A stretch of DNA of 64,000 nucleotides, taken from Solwaraspora sp. WMMA2065. GTDB lineage: Bacteria; Actinomycetota; Actinomycetes; Mycobacteriales; Micromonosporaceae. The DNA is taken from positions 5,890,001 to 5,954,000 of the forward strand of contig NZ_CP128361.1 in assembly GCF_030345075.1 (NCBI RefSeq), in the 5' to 3' direction. Of the stretch, positions 17,982 through 29,876 are shown one piece after another. The notes under the pieces are model-generated. The model worked only from the letters and a program-made list of their open reading frames with translations, made no database searches and was not told the DNA's origin. Each line of letters begins with the position of its first letter. Position 1 is the stretch's first letter. Both the position numbers and the translations under genes were made by a program.

Positions 17982-18521
17982 TCACCAGCGTCCGTAGACC
18001 GGGGCCCGGCCGGCGGCCAGCGCGCCGAGCGCGGCCACGATCTGGGTGCTGCCGCAGTCCAGCAGCATGGTCGGCACCATCAGCCGGGCACCCGGCGGCA
18101 CCGCCGGGTGCGGCGTCTGCGCGTCGATGAAGATCAGATCCTCGATCCCGGTCCGGCGGACCTGCACCGCCGACACCGCGTCCCACGGCAGCCAGACCGG
18201 GTTGGCGCGGAAACTGCCGTTCGCCACCCAGACCCCGGTCCGGTCGGCGGCCAGCACCGGGCCACGGCCGGTGAACCGGCCGTGCCACATGGTCACCGTC
18301 GCGGCCAGCAACCCGCCGAGCAGCAGCACCGGCAGGCCGGCCAGCGCCATCGTCGCCGAACGGCCGACCGCCGCCTCCCTCGCGACCAGGTACGCCAACC
18401 CGCCGAGCAGCCCACCGGCCAGCAACCAGCAGACGGCGGCCAGCCCGCCGGCCCAGATCAGGAACCGGCGTCCGTCGATCCGGACCAGGAACGGGGTGTC
18501 CTCCGCCGGCCGGTCGGTCAT
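17982..18521 (-). CDS. Putative membrane protein with PH-like domain
   Basis: This ~179-residue protein has two hydrophobic segments near residues 20-45 and 53-75. A C-terminal beta-rich domain (GVWVANGSFRANPVWLPWD, followed by VSAVQVRRTG) resembles bacterial PH domains of small actinobacterial membrane proteins. The ATG at 18521 starts MTDRPAEDTPF; upstream in-frame GTG codons at 18530-18533 are possible because an AGGAG abuts this ATG. It is convergent with cysN. Function is unknown. Confidence 0.6.
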   Translation of the reverse strand: MTDRPAEDTPFLVRIDGRRFLIWAGGLAAVCWLLAGGLLGGLAYLVAREAAVGRSATMALAGLPVLLLGGLLAATVTMWHGRFTGRGPVLAADRTGVWVANGSFRANPVWLPWDAVSAVQVRRTGIEDLIFIDAQTPHPAVPPGARLMVPTMLLDCGSTQIVAALGALAAGRAPVYGRW

Positions 18522-18574
18522 CTCCTGCACCACGGGCACCTCCGCCGCCGCTGGTCTAATGTGTCGCGGCGAGG

Positions 18575-21021
<2,447 letters not shown>

Positions 21022-21023
21022 CA

Positions 21024-21572
21024 GTGTCCGTCATCGGCGCGCGACCAGCTCCCGGTCAGGTGCGGATCGGCGTCGCCATCGACATCCCGCAGCCCTGGGG
21101 CGAAGAGCTGACCCGTCGCCGGGCCGAGGCCGGCGACCCGGCCGCCGAGTACGTGCCCGCGCACATCACCCTGCTCGGCCCGACCGACATCGTCGAAGAT
21201 CAGTTGGCCGAGGTGGAGGCGCACCTGGCGGCGGTGGCCGCCGCGCACCCGCCGTACCCGCTGCACCTGCGCGGAACCGGGACGTTCCGGCCGATCACCG
21301 AGGTGGTCTTCGTCGCGGTGGCGGCGGGGATCAGCGAGTGCGAGCTGCTGGCCTCGGCGATCGGCACCGCCGACCAGCTCGTCCGGGAAAGCCGCTTCGC
21401 GTACCACCCGCACGTGACCGTCGCCCAGGACGTGCCAACCGATGCGATGGACAAGGTCTACGACGACCTGGCCGGCTTCGAGGCACAGTTCGAGGTCGAC
21501 TCGTTCACGCTCTTCTCGCACAGCGGTGAGGGGCGGTGGCGGCCGCACCGGGATTTTCCACTCGGCGGCTGA
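21024..21572 (+). CDS. 2H phosphoesterase (2'-5' RNA ligase / LigT-like)
   Basis: This 182-residue protein has two HxT motifs typical of the 2H phosphoesterase superfamily: HITLLG near residue 50 and HPHVTVAQ near residue 133. Relatives (ThpR/LigT) act as RNA cyclic phosphodiesterases. The GTG start lies two bases after the trpS stop, so the two are probably cotranscribed. The actual substrate is unknown. Confidence 0.8.
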   Translation: MSVIGARPAPGQVRIGVAIDIPQPWGEELTRRRAEAGDPAAEYVPAHITLLGPTDIVEDQLAEVEAHLAAVAAAHPPYPLHLRGTGTFRPITEVVFVAVAAGISECELLASAIGTADQLVRESRFAYHPHVTVAQDVPTDAMDKVYDDLAGFEAQFEVDSFTLFSHSGEGRWRPHRDFPLGG

Positions 21573-21648
21573 CCACCCGGCGGCTGACCGCTCGCGGTGC
21601 CCGCCCGGCTGACCACCTGACGCTGCCCCGGTGCACCAGGATGACGGG

Positions 21649-23037
21649 GTGAACGTATTCGACCGGGCCTGGTCCGGCACCCAGTGGGCCCTGGACCGGT
21701 CCCGGCGGCGGTACCCGCGCCTGGACCACCTCTGGCGGGCGGTCGAACGCTACAACCAGGTGCTGGGCGGGCGGCTGGCCGCCGCGATCGCGTACTACGG
21801 GTTCTTCGCCGTCTTCGCCCTCGGTCTGGTCGCGTACTGGGTGTTCGGCGCCCTGGTGGAGGCCAACGCCGAGGTCAGCGCGGCGGTCGCCGACTTCCTG
21901 CTGCAGAACCTGCCGTTCCTGGACCTGGACGAGATTCAACGCAACAGTGGCCAGGTCGGTGTCGTCGGCCTGGTGCTGCTCGGGTTGACCGGCATCGGCT
22001 GGGTGGAGGCGATCCGCTCCTCGCAGCGGTTGGTCTACCAGCTCGACCAGCAGCCCGGCTTCTTCGGCGTACGGCAGGTCGTCGACCTGGCCGTACTCGT
22101 CGGGGTGTTCCTGCTGATCGGCGTTTCGGTCGGCGCGGTCGACGCGCTGCGGTCGCTGCTGGGTTGGCTGCTCGGCGAGAGCTCGGTCGCCGCGGCCGTC
22201 GCGAGCGTGCTGCTCGCCTTCGTGATCAACCTGGTGCTCGCCGCGGCGCTGCTGGTCGCGGTGCCCCGGCTGCGGATGTCCGCCCGGCGGCTGGTCGCCC
22301 CGATTGTCGTGGTGGCGTTCGGGCTGACCGTGTTGAACACCGCCGGGCGGTTCTACGTCGGCAGGTTCGAGCGCAATCCCGCGTACACCGTGGTGGCCGG
22401 CGCGGTCGGGTTGCTGATCTATCTCTACCTGCTCAACCAGCTGCTGCTGTTCGGCGCGGCGCTGGCCGCGACCAGCCGGCACGGCCGGGTGGTCGACCTG
22501 ACCGCCCGGCGGACAGCCGGGCGTACGCCCCGCCGGACAGCCGGAACGGCACCGTCAAAAGCAGTAAAAGCCGCAAAAGCCGCCGACGGTCTCCGGTGTA
22601 CGACGATGATCGGTCAGGTGGGGGCACTAGTCACGCTTGAGCTGCCGGACGACTCACCGGCACACACGATGCCGTGGATCGTCACCTTCGGGCCGCTCGG
22701 CGACCAGGACGGCGAGTGGGAACCGGTGGTGTGCGGGCCGTACGAACGGGCGCACGCGCTGGCCCTGGCCGAGACGGTGGTCGCCGACGAGGAGCTGATG
22801 GCGGTGGTCGAACCGCTGCTGACCCTGGTCACCGTCGAGGAGATCCGCGGCGAGCTGGCCGCCGCTCAGGCCTCCGCCGACGAGGACGTCGCCGAGTACG
22901 ACGACTTCGAGGACCTGGTCGGCGGCAACGACGCCGAACCGCAGGAGCGGCACGTCGAGCCGTCGCCGCCGCCGTCACCGGACGAGGTGCGCGCCGGCAT
23001 GGCCCGCATCGCCAACATGCTGACCGCCGGGAGCTGA
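21649..23037 (+). CDS. YihY/BrkB-type membrane protein with extra C-terminal domain
   Basis: Residues 1-290 match the YihY/UPF0761 inner-membrane family: six hydrophobic segments, with [17 protein letters not shown] and [17 protein letters not shown] as typical blocks. No stop occurs before a second, unrelated soluble part (from about 22606, [16 protein letters not shown]) of ~143 residues with an acidic C-terminal tail. That part reads like an independent small gene with its own ATG. So this is either a genuine fusion or two genes whose separating stop has been lost. A GTG at 21631 is an alternative start. Confidence 0.75.
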   Translation: MNVFDRAWSGTQWALDRSRRRYPRLDHLWRAVERYNQVLGGRLAAAIAYYGFFAVFALGLVAYWVFGALVEANAEVSAAVADFLLQNLPFLDLDEIQRNSGQVGVVGLVLLGLTGIGWVEAIRSSQRLVYQLDQQPGFFGVRQVVDLAVLVGVFLLIGVSVGAVDALRSLLGWLLGESSVAAAVASVLLAFVINLVLAAALLVAVPRLRMSARRLVAPIVVVAFGLTVLNTAGRFYVGRFERNPAYTVVAGAVGLLIYLYLLNQLLLFGAALAATSRHGRVVDLTARRTAGRTPRRTAGTAPSKAVKAAKAADGLRCTTMIGQVGALVTLELPDDSPAHTMPWIVTFGPLGDQDGEWEPVVCGPYERAHALALAETVVADEELMAVVEPLLTLVTVEEIRGELAAAQASADEDVAEYDDFEDLVGGNDAEPQERHVEPSPPPSPDEVRAGMARIANMLTAGS

Positions 23038-23048
23038 CCATCAGTGGT

Positions 23049-23082
23049 GGTGCCCCGGGACCAACCCTGGTCCCGGGGCACC
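23049..23082. terminator. Strong bidirectional hairpin terminator
   Basis: A perfect 15-bp inverted repeat (GGTGCCCCGGGACCA / TGGTCCCGGGGCACC) with a 4-base loop lies between two convergent genes, 12 bp after the YihY-type stop. Confidence 0.75.
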
Positions 23083-23242
23083 GTCACCACCTTCGCCCCC
23101 CACCACAAGGGGTCCTTGCCCAGCCGCCCGGCGGCGCTTCCGGCTCGACGAACGACCGGTGTTTCCTGCTCCGAGCCGTACCCGGCGCCGGGCCGTCGTA
23201 AACCTGGCCGCACCCTGCCAGCCGGCCGCGGCGAAACGGGCG

Positions 23243-24919
23243 TCAGGCCGGCCGGAACCAGGCGGCGGCGTCGACCGGCAGCAGCCGGCCACGGGGCGGT
23301 CCGTCCAACGGCGCGCTGGTGATCAGCGGTACGCCGTACCCGTCGACCGGCACCGGCGCACCACTGAGGTTGACCACGCAGATCAGCGCGTGCGCGCCGC
23401 CGTCCGTGTCGGTCCCGCCGTCGTCACCGCGTCGGAACGCCAGCACGCCCGGCCCGGCCTCCAACCAGGACAGCCCGGTGCCGTCGCCGGCCGGGGCGTC
23501 GCGCAGCGCCGGGTGCTCGGCCCGGATGGCGAGGGCCCGCCGGTACAGCTCCAACGTCGAGGACCCGTCGCCGGTCTGGGCCTGTGCGGTCAGCGGCGCC
23601 CAGTCGGCCGGGGCCGGCAGCCAGGATTCGACCGAGCCGGCCGGCCCGAAGCCGTACGGCGGGGTGTCGCCGCTCCACGGCAGCGGCACCCGGCAGCCGT
23701 CGCGGCTGGCCCCGGTGCGGCCGAACGCCGGGTCCTGCCGCAGATGGTCGGGCAGGTCCAGGACCTCCGGCAGGCCCAGCTCCTCACCCTGGTAGAGGTA
23801 GGTGCTGCCGGGCAGGGCGAACATCAGCAGCGCGGCGGCGCGGGCCCGGCGCAGCCCGACCTCGCCGTCGCCGTACCGGGTGACGTGCCGCTGCTTGTCG
23901 TGGTTGGACAGCACCCAGGTGGTCGGCGCGCCGACGATCGCCGCTTCGGCGAGCGCGGTGTCGATCACCTTGTGGAACGAGTCGGCCGACCAGGTGGCGT
24001 CGAGGAAGTCGAAGTTGAACGCCTGGTGCAGCTCGTCCGGGCCGATGTAGCGGGCGAGCCGCTGCGGGGTCTCCGCCCACGCTTCGGCGATCGCCATCCG
24101 CCCGCCGGGGTAGCTGTCCAGGACCGGTCGCCAGGCGCGGTAGATGTCGTGCACCTCGTCCTGGTCGAAGTAGGGCAGCCGGCCCTTGCCGAGCAGTTCG
24201 ATCTGCCGGCGTCCGGTGGTGGCCGAGGTCCAGCCGATGTCCGGCAGCCCGTCGGCCTTGATCATCCCGTGGGCGACGTCGATGCGGAACCCGTCGACGC
24301 CCCGGTCCAGCCAGAACCGCAGGATCTGCTCGAACTCGGCGCGCACCTCGGGGTGGCGCCAGTTGAGGTCGGGCTGGGCCGGGTCGAACAGGTGCAGGTA
24401 CCACTGGCCGTCGGGCAGGCGGGTCCAGGCCGGCCCGCCGAAGATCGACTCCCAGTCGTTCGGCGGCTCTTCGCCATTGTCGCCACGGCCGTCGCGGAAC
24501 ATGTACCGGTCCCGCTCCGCCGACCCGGGCGCGGCGGCGAGCGCCGCGACGAACCACGGGTGTACGTCGGAGGTGTGGTTCGGCACGATGTCGACGATGA
24601 TCCGCAGGCCGAGCGCGTGCGCGTCGGTGATCATCTCGTCGAAGTCGGTGAGGTCGCCGAACATCGGGTCGACCTCGCGGTAGTCGGCGACGTCGTAGCC
24701 GCCGTCGACCATCGGGGAGCGGTAGAACGGCGTCAGCCAGAGCGCGTCGACGCCGAGGTCGCGCAGGTACGGCAGGCGGCTGCGGATGCCCTGCAGGTCA
24801 CCGATGCCGTCGCCGTCGGAGTCGGCGAAGCTGCGCACGTACACCTGGTAGACGGCGGCGGTGCGCCACCAGTCGTCGCGGGCGGTGCGGGGCGCGGCCT
24901 GGGCAGGATCGATCGTCAC
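23243..24919 (-). CDS. GH13 alpha-glucosidase
   Basis: This 558-residue cytoplasmic glycoside hydrolase family 13 enzyme resembles oligo-1,6-glucosidase / maltase. Catalytic residues are Asp214 in GFRIDVAHG, Glu279 in AIAEAW, and Asp341 in LSNHD. The N-terminal [24 protein letters not shown] is typical. GTG at 24919 is chosen; ATG codons upstream add non-conserved residues. It is the last step of maltodextrin use, turning imported oligosaccharides to glucose. It lies next to the LacI gene, with two CTTGC/GCAAG palindromes just upstream. Confidence 0.92.
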   Translation of the reverse strand: MTIDPAQAAPRTARDDWWRTAAVYQVYVRSFADSDGDGIGDLQGIRSRLPYLRDLGVDALWLTPFYRSPMVDGGYDVADYREVDPMFGDLTDFDEMITDAHALGLRIIVDIVPNHTSDVHPWFVAALAAAPGSAERDRYMFRDGRGDNGEEPPNDWESIFGGPAWTRLPDGQWYLHLFDPAQPDLNWRHPEVRAEFEQILRFWLDRGVDGFRIDVAHGMIKADGLPDIGWTSATTGRRQIELLGKGRLPYFDQDEVHDIYRAWRPVLDSYPGGRMAIAEAWAETPQRLARYIGPDELHQAFNFDFLDATWSADSFHKVIDTALAEAAIVGAPTTWVLSNHDKQRHVTRYGDGEVGLRRARAAALLMFALPGSTYLYQGEELGLPEVLDLPDHLRQDPAFGRTGASRDGCRVPLPWSGDTPPYGFGPAGSVESWLPAPADWAPLTAQAQTGDGSSTLELYRRALAIRAEHPALRDAPAGDGTGLSWLEAGPGVLAFRRGDDGGTDTDGGAHALICVVNLSGAPVPVDGYGVPLITSAPLDGPPRGRLLPVDAAAWFRPA

Positions 24920-24974
24920 GGGTTCCCCGTCCTGTCGGTGCGTTGCTGGCTCTGCTCCGAGCATGCCTGCCGGT

Positions 24975-25005
24975 TCTTGCAAGAGTCAAGCAACCCTTGC
25001 GCAAG
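24975..25005. promoter_or_regulatory. Two LacI-type operators upstream of the alpha-glucosidase
   Basis: TCTTGCAAGA (24975-24984) and CTTGCGCAAG (24996-25005) are perfect palindromes, spaced 21 bp centre to centre, between the lacI stop and the alpha-glucosidase start. They share the CTTGC/GCAAG half-sites with the sites upstream of malE, which suggests one regulator controls both. Confidence 0.65.
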
Positions 25006-25008
25006 CTC

Positions 25009-26064
25009 TCAGCTGGCGGGCGCGGCCGCTGCGGCGGCGAGGTGGGTGACCTGGGGGGCGATGCCGGTGGAGCCCCGGGAGACCAACTCGGGGCGGAACA
25101 CGTACTCCGAGTTCGGGGCGGCGTGCCCGTTGATCTCGTCGACCAGGGCGCGGACCGCCGCCACCGCCATCGCGATCACCGGCTGGCGCAGCGTGGTCAG
25201 CGGCGGATCGGTGAACGCCATCAGCGGCGAGTCGTCGTAGCCGACCACCGACACGTCACCCGGCACCGACAGGCCACGCTGGCGGGCGGCCCGGATCGCG
25301 CCAAGCGCCATCAGGTCGGAGCCGCAGGTGATCCCGGTGACACCCTTGTCCAGCAGCCGGTTCGCCGCCGCCTTGCCACCCTCCACACCAAACAGTGACA
25401 GTGCGGTCAGCTCGTCGATCTCGGCGTCGCTGGCACCGACGAGCCGGCGCATCGCCGCCCGGAACCCGGCCAGCTTGCGCTGCACCGGCAGGAACCGGTC
25501 CGGCCCGGTGATCAGTCCGATCCGCCGGTGGCCGAGGGAGACGAGATGTTCCACGGCCAGCTCGCCGGCTTCCCGGTCGTCGCAGGAGACAAACGGGGCT
25601 TCGATGCCTTCGGCGTACCCGTTGATCAGCACGATCGGCAGCGGCCGGGCGATCAGTTTGCGGTAGCGCTCGTGGTCGGCGGCGGTGTCGGCGTGCAGGC
25701 CGGAGACGAAGACGATGCCGGCGACTTGGCGGTCCAGCAGCATCTCCACGTACTCGTCCTCGGTGACGCCGCCGGGGGTCTGGGTGCAGAGCACCGGCGT
25801 GTAGCCGGACTGGGCCAGCGCGGACTCGATGGTCTGCGCGAACGCCGGGAAGATCGGGTTGTCCAGCTCCGGCACCACGAGGCCGACCAGGCCGGCGCTG
25901 CGTTTGCGCAGCCGGGCGGGGCGTTCGTAGCCGAGGACGTCGAGCGCGGTCAGCACCGCCTGGCGGGTTTCGGCTGCCACCCCGGGGCGGTCGTTGAGCA
26001 CCCGGGACACCGTGGCCTCGCTGACTTCGGCCTGGCGGGCGATGTCGGACAGTCGTGCGCGCAT
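25009..26064 (-). CDS. LacI family regulator of maltodextrin genes
   Basis: This 351-residue repressor has an N-terminal LacI helix-turn-helix ([25 protein letters not shown]), the hinge region, and a periplasmic-binding-protein-like effector domain. The ATG at 26064 starts [11 protein letters not shown]; upstream sequence in the same frame is not conserved. It sits between the alpha-glucosidase and malEFG, divergent from the latter. GCAAG/CTTGC palindromes occur on both sides, so self-control plus control of both units is likely. The effector is probably maltose or a maltodextrin (inference). Confidence 0.9.
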   Translation of the reverse strand: MRARLSDIARQAEVSEATVSRVLNDRPGVAAETRQAVLTALDVLGYERPARLRKRSAGLVGLVVPELDNPIFPAFAQTIESALAQSGYTPVLCTQTPGGVTEDEYVEMLLDRQVAGIVFVSGLHADTAADHERYRKLIARPLPIVLINGYAEGIEAPFVSCDDREAGELAVEHLVSLGHRRIGLITGPDRFLPVQRKLAGFRAAMRRLVGASDAEIDELTALSLFGVEGGKAAANRLLDKGVTGITCGSDLMALGAIRAARQRGLSVPGDVSVVGYDDSPLMAFTDPPLTTLRQPVIAMAVAAVRALVDEINGHAAPNSEYVFRPELVSRGSTGIAPQVTHLAAAAAAPAS

Positions 26065-26085
26065 GGCCTCCACGGTAGCGCACCG

Positions 26086-26138
26086 GCAAGTTCTTGCGAC
26101 GGTCCCTGCAAGCTCTTCCATTGCCTGCAACGTCTTGC
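26086..26138. promoter_or_regulatory. Three LacI-type operators in the lacI-malE intergenic region
   Basis: A perfect GCAAGttCTTGC lies at 26086-26097, with two imperfect copies, GCAAGctCTTCC (26108-26119) and GCAACgtCTTGC (26127-26138). They are spaced about 20 bp, so on the same helix face. They lie between the divergent lacI and malE starts. Confidence 0.65.
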
Positions 26139-26218
26139 TAACGTCCCGGCAACACACGACGAAACCAGTGCCGTGATCGCGGCACCGTACTGCAATAACT
26201 TCCAGGACAGGAGTCCCG

Positions 26219-27475
26219 ATGCGCGTCCGTACCACGTCGGTGGCCGCCGGGCTGGCCGCCGTGCTCGCGCTGGCCGCCGCCGGCTGCGGCAGCAGCGACG
26301 GCGAACCCGCCACCACCGACAGCCCCGATGCCGCCGCCGGCGGCACCCTGGTCATCTGGGCCGACGACAAGCGCAGCGCCGCCCTCGCCCCGTTCGCCGA
26401 GAAGTTCGGCGCCGACAACGGCGTCACCGTCGAGGTCCAGGCGATCTCCAAGGACCAGCAGACCACCTTCGTCACCGCGTCACAGCAGGGCAGCGGCCCG
26501 GACGTGATGGTCGGCGCGCACGACTGGATCGGCAACCTGGTGCAGAACGGCGCCATCGAGCCGGTCCAGCTCACCGCCGGCCAGACCGCCGGCTTCGCCG
26601 ACGTCGCCATCCAGGCGGTCACCTTCAACGGCCAGCTCTACGGCGTCCCGTACGCGATGGAGAACGTCGCCCTGATCCGCAACACCGCGCTCGCCCCCGA
26701 CGCCCCCGCCACCATCGAGGACCTCGTCGCCACCGGCGAGCAGCTCAAGGCCGACGGCAAGGTCTCGGAGATCCTCTGCCTGCAGGTCGGGCAGAACGGC
26801 GACGCCTACCACCTCTACCCGCTCTACACCTCGGCCGGCGGCAGCCTCTTCGGCACCACCGCCGAAGGCGACTACGACCCGGCGCAGCTCGGCGTCGGCA
26901 CGGCCGAGTCGATCGCCGCGTTCGAGAAGATCGCCACGCTGGGCGAGAAGGGCAAAGGTGCCCTGAAGCGCTCCATCACCCCGGAGAACTCGATCGCCAC
27001 CTTCACCAGCGGCAAGTGCGCCTTCCTGGTCTCCGGGCCGTGGGCGATCACCGACGCCAAGGGCGCTGACATCGCGTACGACATCAGCCCGGTCCCCGGC
27101 TTCGCCGGTGGGGCCGAAGCGCAGCCGTTCGTCGGCGTGCAGACCTTCTACGTCGCCGCGAAGGGCAAGAACAAGGCCCTCGCGCAGGAGTTCGTCGCCA
27201 ACTACACCACCCAGACCGACCTGGCTGTCGCGCTCTACGAGGCCGAGCCGCGCCCGCCGGCGCTGACCGCCGCCCTCGACCAGGTCGCCGGGGCCGACCC
27301 GGACCTGGCCAAGTTCCAGCAGGCCGGGCAGGGTGGCGCGGTGCTGCCGGCGATCCCCGAGATGGCCGCCATCTGGGACCCGTTCGGCAAGGCGGAAGCC
27401 GCGATCGTCGGCGGTGCCGACGTGGCCAGCACGATCACCGCCGCCGGTCAGACGATCGCCGAACAGATCAAGTAA
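26219..27475 (+). CDS. malE: Maltose/maltodextrin ABC transporter substrate-binding lipoprotein
   Basis: This 418-residue family 1 solute-binding protein starts with a lipoprotein signal ending at Cys23 (LAAAGC), so it is anchored outside the membrane. The mature part shows TLVIWADDKR, GSGPDVMVGAHDW and PWAITDAKG blocks typical of MalE-type proteins. ATG at 26219 follows GACAGGAG. Its TAA overlaps the malF ATG by one base. No malK-type ATPase is in the window, so a shared ATPase encoded elsewhere is likely. Confidence 0.9.
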   Translation: MRVRTTSVAAGLAAVLALAAAGCGSSDGEPATTDSPDAAAGGTLVIWADDKRSAALAPFAEKFGADNGVTVEVQAISKDQQTTFVTASQQGSGPDVMVGAHDWIGNLVQNGAIEPVQLTAGQTAGFADVAIQAVTFNGQLYGVPYAMENVALIRNTALAPDAPATIEDLVATGEQLKADGKVSEILCLQVGQNGDAYHLYPLYTSAGGSLFGTTAEGDYDPAQLGVGTAESIAAFEKIATLGEKGKGALKRSITPENSIATFTSGKCAFLVSGPWAITDAKGADIAYDISPVPGFAGGAEAQPFVGVQTFYVAAKGKNKALAQEFVANYTTQTDLAVALYEAEPRPPALTAALDQVAGADPDLAKFQQAGQGGAVLPAIPEMAAIWDPFGKAEAAIVGGADVASTITAAGQTIAEQIK

Positions 27476-29016
27476 TGCGCGACACCGGAGCCGGCGGTCT
27501 GCTGGCCAAGGCGCTGCTGCTCGGCCTGGTCGCGGCGATCGCGATCTGGGCGGCGTTCCCGCTGATCGACGCCGAGGCGTGGGTCGGGCTGGGCATCCTG
27601 GCCGTCACGACCGCCGGCATCGGCTACCTCTACCTGGGTCGACGGCACGTGCCGGCGAAGTACCTGATCCCCGGCACCCTGTTCCTGATCGCCTTCCAGA
27701 TCTTCCCGGTGCTCTACACCGCCTCCACCGCGTTCACCAACTTCGGCGACGGACACCGGGGCAGCAAAGCCGAGGCGATCGCGGCCATTCAGGCCACGTC
27801 GGTGGTCCAGGTCCCAGGATCCATCGAGTACGCGATGACCGTCGCCACGGTCGGCGACGCCGCCACCGGTGACCTGGTGCTGCTGGTCGTCGACCCGGCC
27901 GACGGGGTCGTCTACGCCGGTGACGAGGATGGGCTGACCGAGCTGCCGGCCGGCGACGTCACCGTCACCGACGCCGGCAAGGTCACGGCGGCCGACGGCT
28001 ACACGCTGCTCAACGCCGGCCAGGCCAGTGCCCGCAGCCAGGAGATCACCGACCTGGCGGTGCCGACCGACGACGGGGCGATCCGCTCCATCGGGCTGTC
28101 CCGGGCGTACGAAGGGGTCGCCGTCCGGGCGTACGACGACGATTGTGACTGTGTCACCGACACCGTGACGGGCACGGTGTGGACGGCCGACGACGACGCC
28201 GGCTCGTTCGTCTCCGTCGACGGCGACCGGCTGCTGCAGGGCTGGCGGGTCGGCGTCGGGCTGGACAACTTCACCCGCGTGCTGACCGACCGCAGCATCT
28301 CCGGGCCGTTCCTCGGCACCCTGGTCTGGAACTTCGCCTTCGCGATCGGCTCCACCGGCGGCACCTTCGTCCTCGGGCTGCTCTGCGCCCTGGCGCTGCA
28401 CTCCGACCGGGTGCGCGGGCGCAACCTCTACCGGGTGCTGCTGATCCTGCCGTACGCGATGCCGTCGTTCGCAATGCTGCTGGTCTGGCGGGACATGTTC
28501 AACACCGACTTCGGGCTGATCAACCAGTTCTTCGGGTTGACTGTGGACTGGTTCGGGCAGGACTGGTCGGCCCGGCTGGCGGTGATCGGCGTACAGCTGT
28601 GGCTCGGGTACCCGTACATGTTCCTGGTCGCCACCGGCGCGCTGCAGGCCATCCCGAAGGAGCTGACCGAGGCCAGCTCGATCGACGGCGCGAACCCGTG
28701 GCAGGCGTTTCGCCGGGTGACGTTGCCGCTGCTGCTGGTGGCGTTGACGCCGCTGCTGATCGCCTCGTTCGCATTCAACTTCAACAACTTCAACGCCATC
28801 TATCTGACGACGGAGGGTGGGCCGTTCCCGGCGGACAACCCGAGTGTCGGCGCGACGGACCTGCTGATCACCTACACGTACCGGTTGGCGTTCGGCGCGG
28901 CCGGCGCGCAGTACGGCTTCGCCGCCGCCATCTCGATCTTCATTTTCACGCTCGTCGCGGTGATCTCCGCGGTCAGCTTCCGGCGCACCCGGGCCCAAGA
29001 GGAGGTGTACGGATGA
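27475..29016 (+). CDS. malF: Maltose ABC transporter permease MalF
   Basis: This 513-residue membrane permease has a large extracytoplasmic insertion between early helices (about residues 80-260), as in MalF P2 loops. The binding-protein-dependent transport signature EASSIDGANPWQAFRRVTLP lies near residue 400. It overlaps malE by one base and malG by four (ATGA), so all three are translationally coupled. Confidence 0.9.
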   Translation: MRDTGAGGLLAKALLLGLVAAIAIWAAFPLIDAEAWVGLGILAVTTAGIGYLYLGRRHVPAKYLIPGTLFLIAFQIFPVLYTASTAFTNFGDGHRGSKAEAIAAIQATSVVQVPGSIEYAMTVATVGDAATGDLVLLVVDPADGVVYAGDEDGLTELPAGDVTVTDAGKVTAADGYTLLNAGQASARSQEITDLAVPTDDGAIRSIGLSRAYEGVAVRAYDDDCDCVTDTVTGTVWTADDDAGSFVSVDGDRLLQGWRVGVGLDNFTRVLTDRSISGPFLGTLVWNFAFAIGSTGGTFVLGLLCALALHSDRVRGRNLYRVLLILPYAMPSFAMLLVWRDMFNTDFGLINQFFGLTVDWFGQDWSARLAVIGVQLWLGYPYMFLVATGALQAIPKELTEASSIDGANPWQAFRRVTLPLLLVALTPLLIASFAFNFNNFNAIYLTTEGGPFPADNPSVGATDLLITYTYRLAFGAAGAQYGFAAAISIFIFTLVAVISAVSFRRTRAQEEVYG

Positions 29017-29873
29017 ACCGGCGCTCGTTCACCCGTTGGCTGAGCCGGGTCGGCTGGCGGCACCTGGTGGCGCTGCTGGCCGTGGCGTTCTCGCTGTTCC
29101 CGATCGTGTTCGTGCTGTCGGCGGCGGTGAACCCGCTGGGCACCCTGTCGTCGACCGATCTGTTCCCGACCGGGGCGTCGGGCAACAACTTCCGTCGGCT
29201 GTTCGCCGACACGGCGTTCGGCCGCTGGTTCGGCAACTCGCTGCTGATCGCCGGGCTGGCGTCGTTTGCGTCGGTGTTCCTGTCGTCGCTGGCGGCGTAC
29301 GCCTTCTCCCGGATGCGGTTCCGGGGCCGGCGGGTCGGGCTGCTGTCGCTGCTGCTGATCCAGATGTTCCCGCAGTTCCTGGCGATCGTGGCGATCTTCC
29401 TGATCTTCTCGACGATCACCGACCTGTGGCCGACGATCGGGTTCAACACCCCGTGGGGGCTGATGCTGCTCTACCTCGGTGGCGCGCTCGGGGTGAACAC
29501 CTGGCTGATGAAAGGCTTCTTCGACACCCTGCCGAGGGAGTTGGACGAGTCGGCCACCATGGACGGGGCGTCGCACGCCCAGGTGTTCTTCCGGATCATG
29601 CTGCCGCTGGTGGCGCCGATCCTGGCGGTCACCGGGCTGCTGGCGTTCATCAACACGATCAACGAGTTCCTGATCGCCAACGTCTTCCTGACCAACCCGG
29701 AGGCGAAGACGCTGGCGGTCGGCATGTACGGCCTGGTGGCGGGGGAGCGGAACAACAACTTCGGGATCTTCGCCGCCGGCACGCTGCTGACGGCGGTCCC
29801 GACGGTGCTGGTGTTTCAGCTGCTCAGCCGCTACATCGTTTCCGGTCTCACCTCCGGGTCTGTGAAGGGTTAG
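29013..29873 (+). CDS. malG: Maltose ABC transporter permease MalG
   Basis: This 286-residue, six-helix permease has the EAA-type motif ESATMDGASHAQVFFRIMLP that contacts the transport ATPase. The ATG at 29013 sits inside the end of malF (ATGA overlap) and follows an AGGAGG sequence. It is the partner of MalF in import of maltodextrins; the GH13 gene starts three bases after its stop. Confidence 0.9.
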   Translation: MNRRSFTRWLSRVGWRHLVALLAVAFSLFPIVFVLSAAVNPLGTLSSTDLFPTGASGNNFRRLFADTAFGRWFGNSLLIAGLASFASVFLSSLAAYAFSRMRFRGRRVGLLSLLLIQMFPQFLAIVAIFLIFSTITDLWPTIGFNTPWGLMLLYLGGALGVNTWLMKGFFDTLPRELDESATMDGASHAQVFFRIMLPLVAPILAVTGLLAFINTINEFLIANVFLTNPEAKTLAVGMYGLVAGERNNNFGIFAAGTLLTAVPTVLVFQLLSRYIVSGLTSGSVKG

Positions 29874-29876
29874 CTT

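Noticed and set aside
25009-26628. 539-residue form of the LacI regulator starting at 26628
   Set aside because: The upstream extension overlaps malE and its operators; the conserved HTH begins at 26064.
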